Shown in pieces: positions 1 to 7,692 of a stretch of 21,151 nucleotides of DNA. This DNA is from a virus. The notes under the pieces are model-generated. The model was not told the DNA's origin, ran no database searches, and worked only from the letters and a program-made list of their open reading frames with translations. Position 1 is the first letter of the stretch; every line of letters starts with the position of its first letter. The stretch is taken from the IMG/VR virus record IMGVR_UViG_3300042887_003245, positions 1 to 21,151 of that record; one strand, 5' to 3'. Both the position numbers and the translations under genes were made by a program.

Positions 1-3000
1 GGCTATTCGTCGATGCCGGCCAACGAGGCGCTTGGCGTCAGTACGTTGTATCTGTACTGGCCTGGCTGTCCGTACTCAAACGGGCAGGTCGTGTTCGTGT
101 CGCTGACGACGTTTGAGGTGTCGGAGGAATGTCCGCTGTACATCGATGCGCATCCGGTCGATATCGTCACCGCGATCTGGACGAATGCGCGGATCCTGTA
201 CGACCCGGCCGCCGCGTGGATTGCAGCGGTGCGAAGCCTGATTGGCGACACGGTGCGGCTGGCGCTGCGGTTTGGAAAAGCGCCAATGATCGACGAGTTT
301 TTGCCGTCGGCTATTTATGGACCGTTTGGCGTGGCGGAGCGCACCAATAGCGCGGGAATGCTCGAGCTCGTGCCGACGCGGATCAAGACGACGACGGCGC
401 CGGCGTTGACCTTGACGGCGAATAGCTTGCGCGGCGCGGATGAGGTGGTGTTTGACGTGGATGAGAGCACGGCCGTGAGCGCGATCGCCCTGACGCAGCA
501 GGTGCTGTCGCCGACGTTCTATGTGGCGGCCAATCGCAACAACAGCGTGCAAAGCTCGCAGAATAGCGGGCCGGTGGGCGGCGTCACGACGCAAACGATC
601 ACGCAAACGGCGCAGTATATCGACGCCAGCCTTGCGGTGTTTGCGGGCAAAACGCTGACGTATACGGTGCCTGGCATGATCCACACGTCGGCCGACTTTG
701 TGCCAAACACGCAAACGCAGCTTGACGCGATGGCGATCGGCACGTTTGATCGGTTCGGGCGCGGATGCCCGAGCGCGGAGGTGGCCGTGCTGGCGACGGA
801 TGCGGTCGCGGCGGCATTGGTCGGCGATGAGGTGTACCTCGAGGCGCCGCACTACCCGAACAAAGGCTACCGGATCGGCGAGAGCACGGTCGGGGCGCGC
901 ATCATGCAGGTCGTGCGGCGGACGGAGACACCGAGCGGGCCGATGTTGCGGTTGCTGGACTCGGGGCTTGCGGCGCAGCCGGTGTCACCGGCGGTCACGC
1001 TCACGATCGCGCAGAGCCCGACGGCGGCGAGCAGCATTGCCCGATTCACGATTACGAACGCAGCCACGATTAACGCGACGGGCGTGTTGCAGGTGCGGGT
1101 GGAGCAGGCGACGGGCACCGTGACGCCGACGGGCAACGGAGCCGACTTCGCGTTGTACGCGGCAGGGCAGGTGCCGACGGGGGCGGTGGACCTTCCGCCG
1201 GTGGTGACGCCTGGCGTGGTGCAGTATGTGCGGGCGCGGACGGAACAGGCGGGGCGGCGGCCGTCGGCGTGGTCGGCGTGGGCGTCGGTGACGCTGGCAA
1301 ACCTGCCGGCGGTATCGGGGCTGACGTCCTCAAGCATACGGCAGACGGCCGCAACGATCTCGTGGACCAATACCTCAACGGCGTTGCCGCTGGCGATCTT
1401 CGCGTATCAGGGCGCGTCGGCACCGGCGAATTGGTCGCGGTTCCGGGTCGCGACGGTGCCGGCTGGCACGACCTCGACGATTGTGCGGGCGCTGTCGGGG
1501 CCGTCGGTCGCGTGGACGCTGGGCGTGGCGTACGAAAGCGCGCAGAGCATTGGGGCGGTGACGGCCGTGTCGTTGACGACGAATAGCACGCTGGATACGC
1601 CGTCCCGGCCGGCAGGGCTCGCGGTTATTCCTGGCGTGGATGACGCGACGTTGACGCAAGGCGTGGCGCTGGCGTTGTGGGCGTCGGATCAGACGTTGGA
1701 TATCGTCATTCAGCGGAGTACGGTCAGCGGATCCGGATTTGCGACCATTGCGACCGTAGCGGGATCGACGCCGGTCTATGTGGATCAGCTGCCACGCAAC
1801 GGCACGACCTACTATTACCGCATCGCGCATCTGCTGGGCGGCTTTACGACCTCAAGCTATACGCCGGAGGTGTCGGCGATTGCTCGCGGCGTGCCGCCTG
1901 GCGTGGAGCGGCCGGGGGCGGTGGCGCCGGTGGTGCAGGTGGCGACGTCGGAGGTGGGCACGACGGCGACGGTTACGCTGACCATTACGGATCCGCAGTC
2001 GCGGGTCACGCTGGTGCGCTTCCGCGAGCAAACGAACGGCGGCGGGTGGTCGGGCTACACGATCGATACGACGGTACCGTATGCGTATTCGGCCACAATT
2101 CCGGCGTCGGGATTCGTGCAGATCGAGTACGAGGTGCAGGGCTATAACGCGGCCGGCACGGCGTCGCAGGTGTTGGCGGGCGGGGTGGAATCGTTTGACG
2201 CGGATTCGTCGGCGTCGTTAGTGTCGGTGCTCGGGACGTTCACGGCGGCTGGCGTGTTTGATCTGGCGGTCAATGCGGATTCAGATACGCAGTCGATTCG
2301 CGTGGCAACGAGCACGGTCAGTCAACCGACGCTCGGGACGACGCAGGTGGCGCCGGCTATTAATCAGCGCAGCTATGTGACGAGCCTGGCGGGTCCGTTT
2401 TTGAGCGGCGCGACGGTGTATGTGTCGGTACTGGCGTATACGGGATTGAGCGGCGGCGGGCTTGAGTCGGCGCTATTTACGTATCAATTCACGCGGGACA
2501 GCACGGCGGCCGTTGCGTTAACGGCACGGGCGCGGGTGACATCGACCCTCGCTACCACGCAAGTGGTGCGAGTGGCCGTCGCAGATCCGTTGTCGGCGGT
2601 GGTGGCGGTGTCGTCCATTACCGGGTCCGCGGTGACCACGAGCGGCCCGCATAATCAGACCGGATCGTTTACGGTGGTGATTGCCGGCAATAGCAACGCG
2701 GCGTATAACGGGACGTGGACGGCGATTTATGTGAGCCCGACCATTTTTAGCATTAGCGTGAGTTCGACCACGGGCACTGGCGGGACGGCGGCGCCGCAGA
2801 ACTACGTGACGATCGCGTATAGCGTGACGGGGCTGGCGACACCGACGCAGGTCGGCGGGGCGGCGTTGCCGTCGCCGGTGACGGTGACACCGCAAGTGAC
2901 GCTGAGTGAGGCGGCGGGCACGTTCTACGACTTTGAGTTGGCGCGGCCATCTTCGACGCAGCCGCCTGGGCGCATTAATTTCACGGTGACGGCCACCAAT

Positions 3001-3588
3001 CGGTCGCCGGCGGCGCCAGCGGCATCGGTGGTGGCGCAAGATATCATTGGGCCGAGTTTGCAGGTCGTGACCACGCCCGGCGCCTCGAGCTATTCGTTGG
3101 TCATTACGTATACGGGTACGATTACCTATGTGCTAGACGGCGTCACGCAATCGGTCAGCGGGTGGACGTCGCCGCATACGGAAACGGTGACACGCGGCGA
3201 GATCGGGGCGAATACGAAGGTGGCCGCTTTCTCGGTGTTGCGGGACAGCTCGACCACGTCGGAGTCGGTCAATATTCCGCCAAAGGATATCACGTCCGCG
3301 TCAATTATTATCGGCACGCAAACGGGTGACGACACCACGGAGACGTACGAGTTCGATTGGACGACCTCCGGATTCCCAAGCGGCACCACGTACGATCTGA
3401 ACTACCGCACGGTCACGACCGCTGGCGACGTGGAGGAAGGCTATTTCACGGGGCTGACGGTGACAAATCAGGACGTGGTGAGCGGCTTTAATATTGGCGC
3501 ATCGCCGACGTATCAGATGACCGTATCGGCGGTGCTCAGTGGTTCGGTGCTGATGTCGCGGAGCCGGACTGGAACGTTCCTAACCTAA
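1..3588 (+). CDS. Tail/baseplate protein with fibronectin type III domains (5' partial)
   Basis: The frame is open from base 1, so the gene starts upstream and about 1195 residues are visible. The first 330 or so residues look like part of a tail-tip or baseplate hub, with a segment reading HPVDIVTAIW near residue 50 of the visible part. From about residue 430 onward the chain is built of Thr/Ser/Val-rich beta modules. At least two resemble fibronectin III domains: roughly 430-525, and 530-625, the latter ending in a typical TTYYYRIAH strand. Further modules near 650-730 and 870-925 have an NGTWTA turn seen in phage tail modules. This fits a distal tail protein of the gpJ/host-specificity kind that contacts the host. 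The exact role (hub, tip or fibre) is inferred. It ends 18 bases before a glycosyltransferase, which might act on it or on the host surface. Confidence 0.75.
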   Translation, partial: GYSSMPANEALGVSTLYLYWPGCPYSNGQVVFVSLTTFEVSEECPLYIDAHPVDIVTAIWTNARILYDPAAAWIAAVRSLIGDTVRLALRFGKAPMIDEFLPSAIYGPFGVAERTNSAGMLELVPTRIKTTTAPALTLTANSLRGADEVVFDVDESTAVSAIALTQQVLSPTFYVAANRNNSVQSSQNSGPVGGVTTQTITQTAQYIDASLAVFAGKTLTYTVPGMIHTSADFVPNTQTQLDAMAIGTFDRFGRGCPSAEVAVLATDAVAAALVGDEVYLEAPHYPNKGYRIGESTVGARIMQVVRRTETPSGPMLRLLDSGLAAQPVSPAVTLTIAQSPTAASSIARFTITNAATINATGVLQVRVEQATGTVTPTGNGADFALYAAGQVPTGAVDLPPVVTPGVVQYVRARTEQAGRRPSAWSAWASVTLANLPAVSGLTSSSIRQTAATISWTNTSTALPLAIFAYQGASAPANWSRFRVATVPAGTTSTIVRALSGPSVAWTLGVAYESAQSIGAVTAVSLTTNSTLDTPSRPAGLAVIPGVDDATLTQGVALALWASDQTLDIVIQRSTVSGSGFATIATVAGSTPVYVDQLPRNGTTYYYRIAHLLGGFTTSSYTPEVSAIARGVPPGVERPGAVAPVVQVATSEVGTTATVTLTITDPQSRVTLVRFREQTNGGGWSGYTIDTTVPYAYSATIPASGFVQIEYEVQGYNAAGTASQVLAGGVESFDADSSASLVSVLGTFTAAGVFDLAVNADSDTQSIRVATSTVSQPTLGTTQVAPAINQRSYVTSLAGPFLSGATVYVSVLAYTGLSGGGLESALFTYQFTRDSTAAVALTARARVTSTLATTQVVRVAVADPLSAVVAVSSITGSAVTTSGPHNQTGSFTVVIAGNSNAAYNGTWTAIYVSPTIFSISVSSTTGTGGTAAPQNYVTIAYSVTGLATPTQVGGAALPSPVTVTPQVTLSEAAGTFYDFELARPSSTQPPGRINFTVTATNRSPAAPAASVVAQDIIGPSLQVVTTPGASSYSLVITYTGTITYVLDGVTQSVSGWTSPHTETVTRGEIGANTKVAAFSVLRDSSTTSESVNIPPKDITSASIIIGTQTGDDTTETYEFDWTTSGFPSGTTYDLNYRTVTTAGDVEEGYFTGLTVTNQDVVSGFNIGASPTYQMTVSAVLSGSVLMSRSRTGTFLT

Positions 3589-3606
3589 AGACACGAGGCG
3601 CACCAG

Positions 3607-4713
3607 ATGCGTTTACATGTGTTGGGCATCCCGCATACGGTCACCCATCCCGAGTGGTCGCATTGCGCGTTCACCCAAAAGGTGCGCCGCTTTGCGCCGA
3701 TGATGCGGCCGTATGGATGGGAGGTGATCCACTACGGGGTCGGCGGGTCGGTGACCGGCGCGACCGAGGACGTGGTGCTGATGGATCAGGACGAGCATGC
3801 GGACTTGCTCGGGCATCCGTACCGGCATCATGAACTCTACGGCGCGGACGCGGTGGACGGATCCGCGTTGTATCGGCAGTGGAATATGTACGCACGGACG
3901 GAGCTGCAGGAACGCGTCGTGCCTGGCGACCTGATCCTGCTCCCGTTTGGGCATGCGCACGCGGCGGCGGTGCGGGGGTTGCCGGTGTTGTCGGCCGGCG
4001 CGGGCGCGATCGAAAGCGGGATTGGGTACTATGAGACGTTGCTCCCGTGGCGGATCTGGGAAAGCTACGCGGCGCGACATGCGGCGATGGGGCGCGAGGG
4101 TCGGCACGGCGTGTCGATGGAATCGTCACGGCTCGAGTTCGTGGTGCCGAATTACTACGCGGCGAACGAATGGCCGAGCACGGTGGGCGACCGATCGACG
4201 GCGCCGGTGGTGTACATGGGCCGGCTGACCGAAGGCAAAGGCATCGCGACGGTGTTTGACGTGGCACGGCGGCGGCCGGACGTGCGGTTTCAGGTGATGG
4301 GGCAGGGCAATGCGTACGCTTGGGACGTGCCGGATAACGTGGAGATATTGGGGTCGATGGGGCCGGAGCGGGCGGCCGTGTTGGGCGCGGCGCGGGCCAT
4401 TATCGCGCCGAGCCGGTATGTGGAGCCATTCTGCGGGTCGGTGGTGGAGGCGCAGTTGTGCGGCACGCCAGCCATTACGAGCGACTTCGGGGCGTTTGCG
4501 GAGACGGTGCAACACGGCATTACCGGGTTCCGGTGCCAGACGGTGACGCAGTTCACGGCGGCGGTGGATCGGGTGCTGTCGTTGGACCGGCCAGCCATCG
4601 CGAAGCGGGCGCGGCGGCTGTATGCGATGGAGCGGGTCGGCCGGCTGTATCACGACGCGTTTGAGGTCGTGCGGGAGCGGCTGGCCGACGGCGGGTTCCC
4701 GAGCGGGTGGTGA
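3607..4713 (+). CDS. GT-B fold glycosyltransferase, GT4-like
   Basis: A protein of 368 residues with the C-terminal half of a GT4 glycosyltransferase. The strand and loop VVYMGRLTEGKG near residues 200-212 begin the nucleotide-sugar-binding domain. The E-x7-E motif is present as E273 and E281 in EPFCGSVVE, followed by AQLCGTPAITSDFGAFAE, which normally binds the sugar nucleotide. The N-terminal half is unlike standard bacterial GT4 enzymes and has HTVTHPEWSHCAFTQKV near residues 10-26. The ATG is preceded by GAGG at 8 bases. The gene sits between the tail protein and the holins. It may glycosylate a virion tail protein, a host surface glycan or DNA; the position favours the first two, but the substrate is unknown. 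There is no signal peptide or membrane segment, so it should be cytoplasmic. Confidence 0.8.
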   Translation: MRLHVLGIPHTVTHPEWSHCAFTQKVRRFAPMMRPYGWEVIHYGVGGSVTGATEDVVLMDQDEHADLLGHPYRHHELYGADAVDGSALYRQWNMYARTELQERVVPGDLILLPFGHAHAAAVRGLPVLSAGAGAIESGIGYYETLLPWRIWESYAARHAAMGREGRHGVSMESSRLEFVVPNYYAANEWPSTVGDRSTAPVVYMGRLTEGKGIATVFDVARRRPDVRFQVMGQGNAYAWDVPDNVEILGSMGPERAAVLGAARAIIAPSRYVEPFCGSVVEAQLCGTPAITSDFGAFAETVQHGITGFRCQTVTQFTAAVDRVLSLDRPAIAKRARRLYAMERVGRLYHDAFEVVRERLADGGFPSGW

Positions 4714-4793
4714 CTTGTCTCGCGCTCTTGCCTACGGATGAGTCGGCAGCAGATTACAAGCATCAGGCATTTTCACACTTTGAGGGCCAGTCG

Positions 4794-5069
4794 ATGACGA
4801 TTGACCATACGATCAGCGCGACGGTGGCGATCGTCAGCGGCGGGGCGTCGCTTGCGATTCAAGCGGTGGCGGTGCCGTCGGTGCTGCCGATGGTGGCCCT
4901 GACGATTACGACGCTGTCGATGGTGATCGGTGGCGCCATTGCGTACGGGATGATGAAGAAAAGCACGATCATGCTCGAGAAGGATCTCCGGCACTTGTCG
5001 GGTCAAATGGTCGAGCTGATTAGCCGTATAGCGACCATTGAGGGCGAGCTCAAAGCTCGAAACCATTAA
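4794..5069 (+). CDS. Small membrane protein, putative holin or lysis accessory
   Basis: A protein of 91 residues. I chose the ATG at 4794 because GAGG lies 8 bases upstream. The in-frame GTG at 4707 would overlap the glycosyltransferase and add a non-hydrophobic leader. Two hydrophobic stretches, about residues 6-28 and 31-52, are followed by KK and a charged amphipathic tail (about 57-88) with heptad-like hydrophobic spacing, suggesting a short coiled coil in the cytoplasm. Position directly before another small membrane protein and an endolysin supports a role in the lysis cassette as a class II-like holin or partner. No family is recognised with certainty. The 80 bases between it and the glycosyltransferase hold no other visible gene. 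Confidence 0.6.
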   Translation: MTIDHTISATVAIVSGGASLAIQAVAVPSVLPMVALTITTLSMVIGGAIAYGMMKKSTIMLEKDLRHLSGQMVELISRIATIEGELKARNH

Positions 5070-5081
5070 GCGAGGTGCGCG

Positions 5082-5396
5082 ATGCGTAATCTGATTTTGA
5101 CGGCGGCGGTGCCGCTCCTGCTTGGGCCGCTGACGTTTGTCGTCATGCAGCAGCTGAAGATCCTGAGCACGATGGTGGACACGCTGCCGGTCACGGCCAA
5201 GCGGTTTGCGGTGGCGGCCATTGCCGTGTTGCTGACGGTGGTGTCCAAGGCGGCGGGGGTGGAGCTCGCATGTGATGCCAACGCGGTCGAATCCTGCTTG
5301 ACGACCTTAGATCAGGACGCGGTGCGGGCGGCGCTGGCGACGGGCGTTGCGTACCTGCTGCACGTCGGGCGCAAGAAAACGACGCCGGATGCCTAA
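5082..5396 (+). CDS. Putative holin, three hydrophobic segments
   Basis: A protein of 104 residues with hydrophobic segments at about 3-23, 42-60 and 82-96 and a basic C-terminus (RKK near the end), the layout of a class I holin. The ATG has GAGG about 7 bases upstream. The 3' end overlaps the start of the endolysin gene by 8 bases, giving translational coupling of holin and endolysin. Between the second and third segments lies a polar loop with two cysteines (C64, C72 region) that could form a disulphide if exposed to the periplasm. A holin role is inferred from size, topology and neighbours, not from a recognised family signature. Confidence 0.65.
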   Translation: MRNLILTAAVPLLLGPLTFVVMQQLKILSTMVDTLPVTAKRFAVAAIAVLLTVVSKAAGVELACDANAVESCLTTLDQDAVRAALATGVAYLLHVGRKKTTPDA

Positions 5397-5907
5397 GTTC
5401 GGGGCGCTGCCGGTCCCGGTGGCGGTGGATCGGCGGCTCGAGGTGCTGGCGCCGGCGTTCCGGCGGGCAATCGACGCGGTGCTCAAGGCGGTGCCGGACG
5501 CGGTGGTCGTGGAAACACTGCGAACGAACGACCGCCAAGCGTATTTGCACGGCTTCGGCCGCCAGTACGATGACGGCCGGGGGATCGTCACGCATAGCGA
5601 GACGGCGCTGGATACGTGGCACCACTACGGGCTCGCGGCGGATCTGGTGCATAAGGTGAGCCGGTGGGGCGCGCCGGTGAGTTGGTGGCAGACGCTTGGC
5701 GCGGCGGCGCGAGCGCATGGGCTCGTATGGGGCGGCGACTGGTCGTTTCGGGATTATCCGCACATTCAGTGGGGCGCGCCGATGCGGCGGAGCCCATCGC
5801 CGTCGGCGGCGGCGATCCTGGCGGCGGGCGGGTTGCCGGCGGTGTGGCGGGCCGTCAAGGCGGCCGATGTTGCTGTTGACACCGGCCGCGATGCGCATAC
5901 ATTGTAA
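5389..5907 (+). CDS. Endolysin, M15-family peptidoglycan peptidase
   Basis: A protein of 172 residues from the ATG at 5389, the first start that keeps the overlap with the holin short. It carries the zinc-peptidase M15 signature. TWHHYGLAAD at residues 76-85 corresponds to the S-x-H-x-x-G-x-A-x-D motif, giving ligands H78 and D85. The third ligand is H125 in YPHIQW, with an acidic residue just upstream (D122 or the GDW aspartate) as candidate general base. LRTNDRQAYLHGFGR near 44-58 is also typical of phage VanY-like and L-alanyl-D-glutamate peptidases. It should cleave peptide cross-links in peptidoglycan at lysis. No signal peptide and no recognised wall-binding domain is seen; the last 45 residues are alanine-rich. 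Release therefore probably depends on the preceding holin. Confidence 0.85.
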   Translation: MPKFGALPVPVAVDRRLEVLAPAFRRAIDAVLKAVPDAVVVETLRTNDRQAYLHGFGRQYDDGRGIVTHSETALDTWHHYGLAADLVHKVSRWGAPVSWWQTLGAAARAHGLVWGGDWSFRDYPHIQWGAPMRRSPSPSAAAILAAGGLPAVWRAVKAADVAVDTGRDAHTL

Positions 5908-5974
5908 GGCATCGGTCGAGGCAATGCTCCTCCCGACGGTGTCCGCCTAGCATAGCAGAAGCGTAAGCGACTGC

Positions 5975-6008
5975 CACAAAGCCCTCAGAGTGCGCTGGGG
6001 GCTTTGTG
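5975..6008 (+). terminator. Strong hairpin after the lysis genes, likely transcription terminator
   Basis: A 14-base arm, CACAAAGCCCTCAG (5975-5988), pairs with CTGGGGGCTTTGTG (5995-6008) with one T:G wobble around a 6-base loop. It lies about 70 bases after the endolysin stop and at the border between late (lysis) and early genes. The run of U expected of a simple intrinsic terminator is poor: CTATCCGGTATTT follows. It may therefore be weak, factor-assisted, or an RNA-processing or stability element. Confidence 0.6.
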
Positions 6009-6388
6009 CTATCCGGTATTTACTTTCTGGGCGGGTCGCGGTACTGTAGAGGCGAGGTGACGGGAAACGCACTTGCCGTCACTTGGTCGGGCCTAGTTTC
6101 GCTCTCCCGACTGCGCTATGCGGACCCTGCGCACATCAATCCTGAGCGTCCCGGATCGAGCGTTCTACAAAAGTCCCAGCTCTGCCGCACTGCAACTGGG
6201 CCGGTCATCATGCTCGAAGCCGCGTCACACGGCACCGTATCCCTGCCGGCACGTACCCTCTGAGGGCGTCACTTGCACTGCCAAGCAAGGACGGGACAGA
6301 GCGCGAGGGATAATCAGTCCGCAGAAGCTGGGCACACATCACCTTTGAGACATCCTTAAAAGCAGGGGATGACCGGGAATGTGTTGGC
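6009..6388. other. Non-coding region with several inverted repeats
   Basis: No convincing gene is present. Frames are short, start with GTG or lack ribosome sites, and do not resemble proteins. Perfect inverted repeats are visible: GTGACGG/CCGTCAC (6057-6063 with 6076-6082), GTCGGG/CCCGAC (6086-6091 with 6106-6111) and CCCAG/CTGGG (6175-6179 with 6196-6200). A weaker CTTGC/GCAAG pair lies near 6273-6290. The first two hairpins are adjacent. The base composition looks more even than in the flanking genes. It could hold a small RNA, a replication origin or a control region. I see no tRNA cloverleaf. Confidence 0.4.
6019..6047 (+). promoter_or_regulatory. Possible weak sigma-70-like promoter
   Basis: TTTACT (6019-6024) and TACTGT (6042-6047) are separated by 17 bases, directly after the terminator hairpin and just before the two adjacent stem-loops. 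The match to consensus is only partial (4/6 and 3/6). It could drive a small structured RNA from this region, but chance cannot be excluded. Confidence 0.2.
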
Positions 6389-6422
6389 CTATTGCATTTT
6401 GTAGGTATAGGCGGTATTCTAG
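6389..6422 (+). promoter_or_regulatory. Early promoter P1
   Basis: CTATTGCA (6389-6396) contains a -35-like TTGCAT. After a 17-base spacer comes TATTCT (6415-6420) within GTATTCTAG (6414-6422). The same two blocks at the same spacing occur at 8299-8332, which is the main support. The site ends about 45 bases before the first gene of the early module. The predicted start of transcription, near 6427, falls on a short inverted repeat. Confidence 0.6.
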
Positions 6423-6425
6423 GGG

Positions 6426-6440
6426 GTGCGCTAGACGCAC
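6426..6440 (+). promoter_or_regulatory. Inverted repeat at the P1 transcription start
   Basis: GTGCG-CTAGA-CGCAC forms a perfect 5-base-pair dyad with a 5-base centre, beginning 6 bases after the -10 box. It is followed by a pyrimidine-rich TATTCTTTTCTCT. It could be an operator for a repressor or a 5' RNA hairpin that stabilises or attenuates the early transcript. It is absent from the second promoter. Confidence 0.3.
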
Positions 6441-6466
6441 TATTCTTTTCTCTAGGCGGAGATACC

Positions 6467-6655
6467 ATGATGGACGACATCAACGACCTGATCGCCAGCG
6501 CCAGCGACGCGCAGCTCGCGCACCTGGCGCTGTTCTTTGCGGACTGGATGCAGACGCCGGACGCGGACGACGCGGTACGTCGTGCGGCGTTGCGGATCGT
6601 GCAGGAGATCCGGTTTCGTGCGGTTGAGGACCGCATGATGGAGGTGGCGGCATGA
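6467..6655 (+). CDS. Small hypothetical acidic protein, first early gene
   Basis: A protein of 62 residues starting at the ATG at 6467, with GGAG 5 bases upstream. The longer reading from 6392 would begin inside promoter P1 and is rejected. The sequence is acidic and probably all alpha-helical (INDLIASASDAQLAHLALFF, then a charged C-terminal helix). No family is recognised. It is the first gene after P1 and overlaps the next gene by 4 bases, so it is likely made very early in infection. First-position early proteins in phages are often host take-over or anti-defence factors, but nothing in this sequence shows such a role. Confidence 0.6.
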   Translation: MMDDINDLIASASDAQLAHLALFFADWMQTPDADDAVRRAALRIVQEIRFRAVEDRMMEVAA

Positions 6656-6963
6656 GCGGCGACGTCGCGCTCGTACAGCACCGGCTTGAGACGATGGCGC
6701 ATCGGCTGAAGCAGCTGCGGAGCGGCACGACCGCTGCCGCGTTGCACCTCGAGTACATGCTTGAATGGTGCGATGATATGGTCGCGGCCGCCGAGTCGGG
6801 TATGACGACCGAGGCGTTTTTTTACGCGCTGAGCGACACGCGGGCGGCCGTCATTGCGGCGCAAATTGATCTTGAGGACGCCGATCACGCGATCGAGACG
6901 GCGCAGCTGCGCGCCGCGCACACTGTCCGGCTTGTGCCGGGCTTCACCACATCGGGGAAATAG
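6652..6963 (+). CDS. Hypothetical helical protein
   Basis: A protein of 103 residues starting at an ATG that overlaps the previous stop (ATGA), with GGAGG 7 bases upstream. It is predicted by eye to be almost entirely alpha-helical, with charged and alanine-rich heptad-like stretches around residues 5-50 and 55-90. No motif or family is recognised. It lies directly upstream of the ERF recombination gene, so a link to recombination or to host take-over is possible but unproven. It contains a run of seven T at 6817-6823 in a GC-rich context, read in frame as Phe-Phe. Confidence 0.6.
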   Translation: MSGDVALVQHRLETMAHRLKQLRSGTTAAALHLEYMLEWCDDMVAAAESGMTTEAFFYALSDTRAAVIAAQIDLEDADHAIETAQLRAAHTVRLVPGFTTSGK

Positions 6964-6966
6964 CAC

Positions 6967-7692
6967 ATGAAACATAGTGACAGCATCGCGGCGATCGCGC
7001 CGGCGTTGGTCAAGGCGGGCGCGGCGCTCGGGCCGGTCGTCAAGGACGCGACGAACCCGGCGTTTCGGAACAAGTACGCGACCCTCGACGCGATCATGGA
7101 GCAGGTGCGGCCGGTGCTCGCGGCGCACGGGTTGTGCGTGCTGCAAGGCGTGACGCATCCGGAGACGGTGGACGGCCGCGTGATTGGGCTGTCGGTCGAG
7201 ACGCGGCTCCTGCACCTGTCGGGCGAGTGGGTCAGCACGGTGGTGACGCTGCCGGTGGAGAAGGCGACGGCGCAGGGCGCGGGATCCGCGATCAGCTACG
7301 GGCGCCGCTACGGGTTGTCCGCGATCCTCGGGTTGACGGCCGAGGACGATGACGGGAACGCGGCCAGCACGCGGCCGGCGGCGTCGGCGGCACCGGCTCG
7401 AGCGTCTGCGCCAGCGGCGGCACCGGCCGTGCCGGCGGGCCAGCGGATGCACGATCGCGTGCCGGAGACGCCGGCGTCGGCGATGTCGCTCGCGAAAGCG
7501 GAGACGGTGGAACTCAAGGGCAAGCGGCTGGCGGATATGGAGCCGGAGCGGCTGGCGTCGGTGCGGGCGTGGGCGGTCGAGAAGGCGAACAACTACGTGC
7601 TCGCGGCGTGCGATGCGATCATGGCGGCGCGGGCGGCCGGCGGTGATGAGGACGACGACCACGCGTTTGACGATGACCAGGTGCCGTTTTGA
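6967..7692 (+). CDS. erf: ERF-family single-strand DNA annealing protein with SSB-like C-terminal tip
   Basis: A protein of 241 residues. The first 135 residues match the ERF superfamily: NPAFRNKYATLDAIMEQVRP near 36-55, then ETRLLHLSGEW near 78-89, then QGAGSAISYGRRYGLSAILG from residue 103. ERF proteins anneal complementary single strands for phage recombination, genome circularisation or replication restart. Residues about 135-165 form an Ala/Pro-rich linker and the rest a short helical region. The chain ends in an acidic tail finishing DDDQVPF, strikingly like the C-terminal tip of bacterial SSB (DDDIPF type) that recruits repair and replication proteins. No separate SSB gene is seen in the window. 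The ATG has a GGGGA site 8 bases upstream. The stop overlaps the next start (TGATG). Confidence 0.9.
   Translation: MKHSDSIAAIAPALVKAGAALGPVVKDATNPAFRNKYATLDAIMEQVRPVLAAHGLCVLQGVTHPETVDGRVIGLSVETRLLHLSGEWVSTVVTLPVEKATAQGAGSAISYGRRYGLSAILGLTAEDDDGNAASTRPAASAAPARASAPAAAPAVPAGQRMHDRVPETPASAMSLAKAETVELKGKRLADMEPERLASVRAWAVEKANNYVLAACDAIMAARAAGGDEDDDHAFDDDQVPF

Noticed and set aside
698-1123. 141-codon Arg-rich plus-strand frame inside the tail gene
   Set aside because: It is the shifted frame of the tail gene with repetitive Arg/Ser/Cys composition and no independent start site.
6006-6348. Short plus-strand frames of 85 and 76 codons in the non-coding region
   Set aside because: The first has a GTG start, neither has a credible ribosome-binding site, they overlap hairpins, and their composition is not like a folded protein.
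5908-6466. tRNA or tmRNA gene
   Set aside because: Hairpins do not arrange into a cloverleaf and no T-loop GTTCGA-type sequence with matching acceptor stem was found.
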